The notes under the pieces: model-generated
The model's database searches: none
Seen by the model: only the letters and a program-made list of their open reading frames with translations
Told to the model about the DNA's origin: nothing
Position numbers and translations under genes: made by a program
Shown: in pieces, positions 6,659 to 10,732 of the stretch
Position numbering within the stretch: position 1 is the stretch's first letter
How the letters are laid out: every line of letters starts with the position of its first letter
DNA from: Clostridiales bacterium
Lineage (GTDB): Bacteria; Bacillota; Clostridia; Christensenellales; Aristaeellaceae
NCBI GenBank assembly: GCA_004554085.1
Contig: SFNY01000070.1
Location: 1-10,732, forward strand
Direction: 5' to 3'
Length of the DNA: 10,732 bases

Positions 6659-7060
6659 ATGATCTATGTTGGAATCGATGTCGCGAAGGACAAGCATGAC
6701 TGTTGCATCATGAATTCAGATGGAGCAATGCTTGCCAATGTCTTTACCATCCGGAATCATGCCGAGGGTTTTGAATCTCTGCTTACAAGAATCAAGTCTG
6801 TAGCACATGATCTGACCCAAATAAAAGTAGGACTCGAGGCCACCGGACATTACAGCTACAATCTCCTTGGATTCCTGCTTGACAAAGGTCTGACCACCTA
6901 TGTCATCAATCCATTGCACACCAATCTGTTCCGTAAAAGTCTGAGCCTTCGCAAAACCAAGACCGATCGGGTTGATGCGCGTACCATTGCAACTATGATG
7001 TTAGACTACATGGTGGTTTCCCACGTGTCTACCTTTATCCTTACAACTTCACTTAGCTAG
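6659..7060 (+). pseudogene. Truncated IS110-family recombinase (RuvC-like N-terminal domain)
   Basis: The ATG at 6659 follows GGAGGT with six bases between. The protein opens MIYVGIDVAKDKHD, the signature of DEDD_Tnp_IS110. The full acidic tetrad is visible: Asp7 (GIDVAK), Glu60 (LEATGHY), Asp103 and Asp106 (KTDRVDA). Homology ends near residue 115 (TIATMML, about 7003). The last 18 residues to the TAG at 7058-7060 do not resemble the family. Full proteins have over 300 residues and carry a C-terminal Transposase_20 domain with the catalytic serine, which is missing here, so strand exchange is not expected. A chance that the truncated product is still made, or binds RNA from its own upstream region, cannot be excluded from sequence. 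Confidence 0.88.
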
Positions 7061-7107
7061 GGGATAATTATTTTTTCGTTTTGAGACAGTCCATGTCGCT
7101 TTGGTGA

Positions 7108-7980
7108 TTATGTATCCGGCGATTCCCGGTGCCTGCGCCGGTCGATCGCCTCGCGCAGTTTGCGCAGGGATTCGGGGTTGCGGTGGCTCTTCAGGTTCGG
7201 GAAGGCCTCCAGCAAACGGCGGTGACCGAAGCCGCGCTCGGACAGCGCCGCGTCCACCTTGGCGCGCAGCTCCGCGAGGCGCTGTTCGCGCTGCACGCGG
7301 TTCTGCTCCTTCCTCTCCTCGAAGCGCTCCACGCCCTGCTCCAGCTTCGCCTGCCCGGTCTCGATCTTCTGCTTTGCGGCCAGCGCCTTTTCGGCGATGT
7401 TTCCGCCCAGCTCATCCGACAGCGTGTGAATCTCGTCCGCCAGCAGCGTAATTCGCGCCAGGCGGCGGGACAGCTTGCGGATGGTCGCCACGGTAGCGGC
7501 CAGATCGACGGCCAGCATCGCAAGGAACAGGCCGTCCAGGATGCGGGTCAGCAGCTTCGGAAGCCTGTGCACCAGGCCGTAGATGGGCGGATGCACCCAG
7601 AGCACGATGAGCATGCAGGCCACGCCCCAGATCAGCGAGAACAGCAGGCACACGTAGCCGCCGATGTTCAGCGGCATGCCGCTGTAGTCCCACCACTTGG
7701 CGTGAAAGATCTTCTCCAGCAGGAAGCCGGTGACCAGCTCGATCAGCGTGGTGATCACGCAGGAGCCAATGAACAGCAGCCACAGATTTCCCTTCAGCGG
7801 CGCGAGCAGCAGCACCACGCCGATCAGGCCGAAGCCGTAGATCGGGCAGATGGGGCCGTTCAGAAAGCCGCGGTTGACAAACCTTCCGCTCTTGAACGCG
7901 GCGAAGGCGACCTCCGTGCACCAGCCCAGAAAGCCGTAGACAAAGAGCAGCAGCACAAGCTCGGAAAGTGCATAATTCAT
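7108..7980 (-). CDS. PF06541 (ABC_trans_CmpB) membrane protein with a cytosolic charged-helix tail
   Basis: This 290-residue protein carries the PF06541 signature: FVYGFLGWCTEV (13-24), then NRGFLNGPICPIYGFG (36-51) and WWDYSGMPLNIGGYVCL (96-112). Likely membrane segments are at about 5-28, 44-62, 66-90, 107-131 and 146-167. From about 168 to the end the sequence is soluble, rich in Arg, Glu and Gln and probably helical or coiled-coil (EERKEQNRVQREQRLAELRA). The family is labelled a putative ABC-transporter membrane protein but its function is not established. GGGAG lies eight bases before the start. It follows pepF by only 25 bases on the same strand and is probably cotranscribed with it. 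The stop lies a few bases from the insertion-sequence scar, but the coding region shows no sign of disruption. Confidence 0.87.
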   Translation of the reverse strand: MNYALSELVLLLFVYGFLGWCTEVAFAAFKSGRFVNRGFLNGPICPIYGFGLIGVVLLLAPLKGNLWLLFIGSCVITTLIELVTGFLLEKIFHAKWWDYSGMPLNIGGYVCLLFSLIWGVACMLIVLWVHPPIYGLVHRLPKLLTRILDGLFLAMLAVDLAATVATIRKLSRRLARITLLADEIHTLSDELGGNIAEKALAAKQKIETGQAKLEQGVERFEERKEQNRVQREQRLAELRAKVDAALSERGFGHRRLLEAFPNLKSHRNPESLRKLREAIDRRRHRESPDT

Positions 7981-8005
7981 CAGAATCGCTCCCGTTTGAA
8001 ACGAA

Positions 8006-9775
8006 TTATTCCTCCATCAGCTGCGCAAATTCCTCGATGGTGTCCGCAAACACCTTCAATGCGCTGCGGATGGGTTCGGGACTGGTCAGATCCACGCCGG
8101 CAATCTTCAGCTCATCGATGGGATACATGCTGCCGCCGGTGGAGAGGAATTTGAGGTAATCCTCCGCGCCGCCGTGATTCAGGATGCGGTCGGCGATGGC
8201 CACCGCGCTGCAGAATCCCGTGGCGTACTGATAGACGTAGAACGCCCGGTAGAAGTGCGGGATGCGTGCCCACTCCACGTCGGTCACATCCGTGCCCTCG
8301 GCGATGGGATAGTAGGTCTTGTTCAGGCCGCCGTAGAGCGCACTGAGCGCCTGGGCCGTCAGCGGTTCGCCAGCCTCGTACATCTCGTGGGCCTTCTTCT
8401 CGAACTCGGCAAACAGCGTCTGGCGGAACACCGTGGTGCGGAAGCCCTCCAGCAGGTGGTTGAGGATGTAGGCGCGCTTCTTCGCATCCGTCTCCACGGA
8501 GAGCAGATAGCGGGTCAGCAGCACCTCGTTGACGGTGGAGGCCACCTCGGCCACGAAGATGGCGTACTCGTTGTTGACGTAGTCCTGGGCCTGAGAGGAG
8601 AACCAGGAGTGCATGGAGTGGCCCAGCTCGTGGGCCAGGGTGAAGGCGTCGTCGTACTTGTCGGTGTAGTTCAGCAGCACGTAGGGATGCACGCCGTACA
8701 CGCCGCAGGAGTACGCGCCGGTGGTCTTGCCCTTGTTCTCGTACACGTCGATCCAGCGCTCACTGAAGGCGCGCTTGAGAAGCTTCTGATACGTCTCGCC
8801 CAGCGGCTCGGTGGCCTTGAGCACCAGCTCCTTCGCCGTCTCGTAGGGCATGGCGCTATCCACCTCGTCCACCAGCGGCACGTACAGGTCGTACAGCCGC
8901 AGCGTGTCCAGGCCCAGCTTCTTTTTGCGAATCTCCAGGTAGCGGGTCAGCGCCGGGATCGCCTCGTGCACGCAGTCGATCAGGTTCTCATAGAGCGCCT
9001 TGGGCACGTCGTTGCCGTACAGCTCGGCCTCGAGGGCGCTGGGATGTTTGCGCGCCTTGGCGTAGTAGCTGTCCAGCTTCACGTTGCCGGAGTAGAGCGA
9101 GGCCAGAGTGTTGACGTACTTCTTATATTCGCCGAAGTACTTCTCGAAGGCCTCCCTGCGCACCTCGGGATCCCGGGACTCCCTGTACTTGCCGAACAGC
9201 GCGTGGGTCAGTGGTTCGCCGCTGTCCAGATTCGGGAACTGCATGTCCACGCTCTCGAAGAGATCGAAGGTCTTTTTCGGGGTCTGTGCCGCGTCGCCCA
9301 GCATGGCCAGCAGGCGCTCCTCGTTTTCGCTCAGGGTGTGCTCCCGGGCGCGGCAGACGTCCTCGATCATGTGGCGATAGGTCTGCATCTCCGGCTGGTC
9401 CATCCACTGATCCAGCTTCTCCGGGTCGATGGCCAGGATCTCCGGGCTGAGGGACGCGGTGATGGTGGAGAACTCCACGAACAGCCGGGTGGCGCGCGCC
9501 TCCATCTCCTGCGCCTGCGCGTCGCCGTTGTCCTCGGAGGAGTAAAGCATGGTGTAGACGTACACCAGCTCCAGCTTCTCCGCGGCGGCAAAGATGCGGT
9601 CCAGGCCCTGCTTCAGCGCCTCGGCGGACGCACCCAGCGTGCCCATGACCTCCGGCAGCACCGCGACCAGCTCTCCGGCCTCCTTCAACCCCTGCTCCCA
9701 CGCGGGGATGTCCTCAAAAATATCGCTCAGGTTCCAGCAGAACGCCGGATCCATCTCTTTTCTGGTCTTTTCCAT
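8006..9775 (-). CDS. Oligoendopeptidase F, M3-family zinc metallopeptidase
   Basis: This 589-residue protein is close to the usual PepF length of about 600. The N terminus WNLSDIFEDIPAW is typical of the family; an all-helical N-terminal domain (about 110-190) precedes the catalytic M3 domain. The zinc site is visible: HELGH at 382-386 (two His ligands and catalytic Glu383) and Glu410 in AEVASTVNE as the third ligand. FYRAFYVYQYATGFCSA near the C terminus is the conserved substrate-side segment. There is no signal peptide, so it acts in the cytoplasm, hydrolysing short oligopeptides. The chosen start has only a modest ribosome site (AGGAAAG or GAGAAAG); Met8 is a possible alternative. It probably leads an operon with the PF06541 gene. 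Confidence 0.96.
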   Translation of the reverse strand: MEKTRKEMDPAFCWNLSDIFEDIPAWEQGLKEAGELVAVLPEVMGTLGASAEALKQGLDRIFAAAEKLELVYVYTMLYSSEDNGDAQAQEMEARATRLFVEFSTITASLSPEILAIDPEKLDQWMDQPEMQTYRHMIEDVCRAREHTLSENEERLLAMLGDAAQTPKKTFDLFESVDMQFPNLDSGEPLTHALFGKYRESRDPEVRREAFEKYFGEYKKYVNTLASLYSGNVKLDSYYAKARKHPSALEAELYGNDVPKALYENLIDCVHEAIPALTRYLEIRKKKLGLDTLRLYDLYVPLVDEVDSAMPYETAKELVLKATEPLGETYQKLLKRAFSERWIDVYENKGKTTGAYSCGVYGVHPYVLLNYTDKYDDAFTLAHELGHSMHSWFSSQAQDYVNNEYAIFVAEVASTVNEVLLTRYLLSVETDAKKRAYILNHLLEGFRTTVFRQTLFAEFEKKAHEMYEAGEPLTAQALSALYGGLNKTYYPIAEGTDVTDVEWARIPHFYRAFYVYQYATGFCSAVAIADRILNHGGAEDYLKFLSTGGSMYPIDELKIAGVDLTSPEPIRSALKVFADTIEEFAQLMEE

Positions 9776-9905
9776 TTCTTTCTCGCTTTCCTGTATTGCA
9801 GCTTGAATGCCAGTGCGATGTATTCTGCCGCAAAACCGCGCGCAGCTTGCATGCAGCCGGCATTTTCATTTATTTGTCAGATATGGGGATGTCGCAAAGA
9901 TTCCT

Positions 9906-9979
9906 GCGCGGCGGGGTGAAGGCACCCCGCCCTATGGATGCACAATTCATGCGCGGCGGGATGAGGGCATCCCGCCCTA
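9906..9979. repeat. Tandem pair of 29-base hairpin repeats with a compensatory change
   Basis: Two similar 29-base units lie at 9906-9934 and 9951-9979, 45 bases apart start to start. Each forms a perfect 9-bp stem with a 4-base loop: GGCGGGGTG/CACCCCGCC (9910-9918/9923-9931) and GGCGGGATG/CATCCCGCC (9955-9963/9968-9976). The units differ in the stem by one base pair, G-C to A-T, changed on both arms; the loops differ (AAGG, AGGG). They sit in the 228-base gap between the ACT-protein gene and pepF, both minus-strand. No T run follows either stem, so intrinsic termination is doubtful; a dispersed REP-like intergenic repeat is the likelier reading. Confidence 0.85.
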
Positions 9980-10003
9980 CGGGTACGAATCTGTCTCGTT
10001 GCT

Positions 10004-10441
10004 TCAGAGCGCGTCGGCCTCCTCCTGCGTCAGCACGCGCACGCCGTACTCCTTCAGCACCTTGCAGGCGCGATCCTGTTCGGACAGGCGCAGGATCATC
10101 GTCGCGCCACGCTCGGGAGTGCGCCGGAAGGAGTAGATGTACTCCACCGACAGGTTCTCCTTCTCGATGACGGTCAGCAGCTCGCACAGTCCGTTGGGCT
10201 TATCGACGATCTCCGCGCAGATGACGTGGTTGATGCGCGCGGTGTAGCCCGCGCCCTTGAGCAGCGCCATGGCCTGGTCGATGACCTCGGAGCGCAGAAT
10301 GATGCGCACGATGCCAAAGGCCTGAGTGTCCGCGATGGAAATTTCGCGGATGTCGATGCCGCCGGAGCCCAGCACCGCCGTGAGTTCGCGCATTGCGCCG
10401 GGTTTATTCTCCAGGAATACCGAAATCTGTTTGATAAACAT
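10004..10441 (-). CDS. Tandem ACT-domain protein
   Basis: This 145-residue protein consists of two ACT domains, about 1-68 and 70-140. Each has the loop that opens the first helix and often binds an amino acid: LENKPGAMREL (10-20) and VDKPNGLCELL (79-89). There is no catalytic domain, so it is most likely a small amino-acid-sensing partner. Its start lies 18 bases after the stop of the phenylacetate-CoA ligase gene, with AGGAAG upstream, so the two share a message. In Clostridia and Archaea this pairing is common and often sits with indolepyruvate ferredoxin oxidoreductase genes, which would lie outside this window. Binding of an aromatic or branched-chain amino acid is inference. Confidence 0.9.
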   Translation of the reverse strand: MFIKQISVFLENKPGAMRELTAVLGSGGIDIREISIADTQAFGIVRIILRSEVIDQAMALLKGAGYTARINHVICAEIVDKPNGLCELLTVIEKENLSVEYIYSFRRTPERGATMILRLSEQDRACKVLKEYGVRVLTQEEADAL

Positions 10442-10459
10442 GTCTTCTGACTTCCTTTC

Positions 10460-10732
10460 TCACAGCTTTCTACGGTCAACGACGTGCTTGGCCTTGCCCT
10501 CGAACCGGGGAATGGACTTGGGGGCCACCAGCGTGACCTTCGTGGCGATGCCGACGACGGACTTGACGCTCTCAACGATCTTTTTGCGCACGGCCTCGAC
10601 GTCGGATACGGTGTCGGAGAACATCTCCTCGGTCATCTCCACCTGAATCTCCAGCGTGTCGGCGGAGTTGACGCGGTCGGCGTAGAGCATGTAGTGGGGC
10701 GCGACCTCGTGGATGCCCACCAGCACGGATTC
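10460..10732 (-). CDS. Phenylacetate-CoA ligase family, C-terminal part (runs off the window)
   Basis: The last 90 codons of a gene whose start lies beyond the right end. They correspond to the C-terminal AMP-binding_C_2 domain of phenylacetate-CoA ligase: ESVLVGIHEVAPHYMLYADR, LEIQVEMTEEMFSD, and the end PRFEGKAKHVVDRRKL, including the lysine-bearing EGKAK segment of the mobile lid. The enzyme makes aryl-CoA from an arylacetate, ATP and CoA in the cytoplasm; in anaerobes it is linked to aromatic amino acid breakdown or synthesis through arylpyruvate. The downstream tandem-ACT gene supports an amino-acid-related role. The catalytic N-terminal domain is not in view, so substrate cannot be judged. 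Confidence 0.88.
   Translation of the reverse strand, partial: ESVLVGIHEVAPHYMLYADRVNSADTLEIQVEMTEEMFSDTVSDVEAVRKKIVESVKSVVGIATKVTLVAPKSIPRFEGKAKHVVDRRKL

Larger units (their letters stand above)
5781..7096. mobile_element. Insertion-sequence scar made of several partial elements
   Basis: Between the DUF998 gene and the PF06541 gene lies about 1.3 kb that is visibly richer in A and T than the flanks. In order it holds an IS200/IS605-like hairpin pair, a possible integrase scrap, an IS630 half-transposase on the minus strand, an IS110 5' end with its non-coding leader on the plus strand, and an AT-rich tail. The tail read on the minus strand starts GGACTGTCTCAAAACG (7081-7096), like the terminal repeats of several IS families. 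No complete element is present. Internal limits at about 5968, 6498 and 7003 are placed where homology stops and are approximate; I found no target-site duplication around the whole. Confidence 0.7.

Noticed and set aside
7081..7097. Terminator for the PF06541 gene at GACA-TGGAC-TGTC
   Set aside because: The stem is only 4 bp and the minus strand continues with an A-rich, not T-rich, stretch.
7129..9919. Long plus-strand open frames at 7129-8154 and 8174-9919
   Set aside because: They are antisense shadows of the PF06541 and pepF genes, which carry clear family motifs.
9906..9979. Possible CRISPR array
   Set aside because: There are only two units, each fully palindromic with a 16-base spacer, no third repeat and no cas gene in view.

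Overview
The window looks like chromosomal DNA from a fairly GC-rich Clostridia-type Firmicute. Signs are strong AGGAGG-type ribosome binding sites, a lipobox lipoprotein, an SH3b/YARHG/peptidoglycan-binding surface protein, a TetR-DUF998 pair, an M3-family PepF peptidase, and a phenylacetate-CoA-ligase plus tandem-ACT pair. The genus cannot be told from the sequence.

Left part (1-4098, minus strand): a run of four abutting or near-abutting hairpins (2-132) lies beyond the 3' end of two large exported binding-protein genes. One (328-2010) is a PstS-like phosphate-binding fold, apparently split by an inserted SH3-like domain and followed by YARHG and peptidoglycan-binding domains. The other (2263-4098) is a lipoprotein with an ABC-type solute-binding domain fused to what looks like the C-terminal domain of a 5'-nucleotidase. 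No permease or ATPase lies beside either, so they may be orphan sensors or wall-anchored binding proteins.

Middle (4241-5734): divergent promoters separate the lipoprotein gene from a plus-strand two-gene operon. The TetR-family regulator has a near-consensus promoter carrying two copies of the same 16-bp palindrome, one filling the -35/-10 spacer and one over the start of transcription. It overlaps by 8 bases a six-TM DUF998 membrane protein, the likely regulated partner.

Insertion-sequence scar (about 5781-7096): visibly AT-richer DNA with pieces of several mobile elements: an IS200/IS605-like hairpin pair without a transposase, a possible scrap of an integrase 3' end, the DNA-binding half of an IS630-family transposase, and the 5' end of an IS110-family element. 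The IS110 piece keeps its whole upstream non-coding region, where related elements encode the bridge RNA, plus the complete DEDD catalytic tetrad, but has lost the rest of the recombinase.

Right part (7108-10732, minus strand): a PF06541 membrane protein with a charged cytosolic tail lies 25 bases downstream of pepF and is probably cotranscribed. A 228-base gap holds a pair of 29-base hairpin repeats with a compensatory base-pair change. Upstream of it are a tandem-ACT protein and the 3' end of a phenylacetate-CoA ligase gene that runs off the window. I found no tRNA, rRNA, CRISPR array or phage gene.
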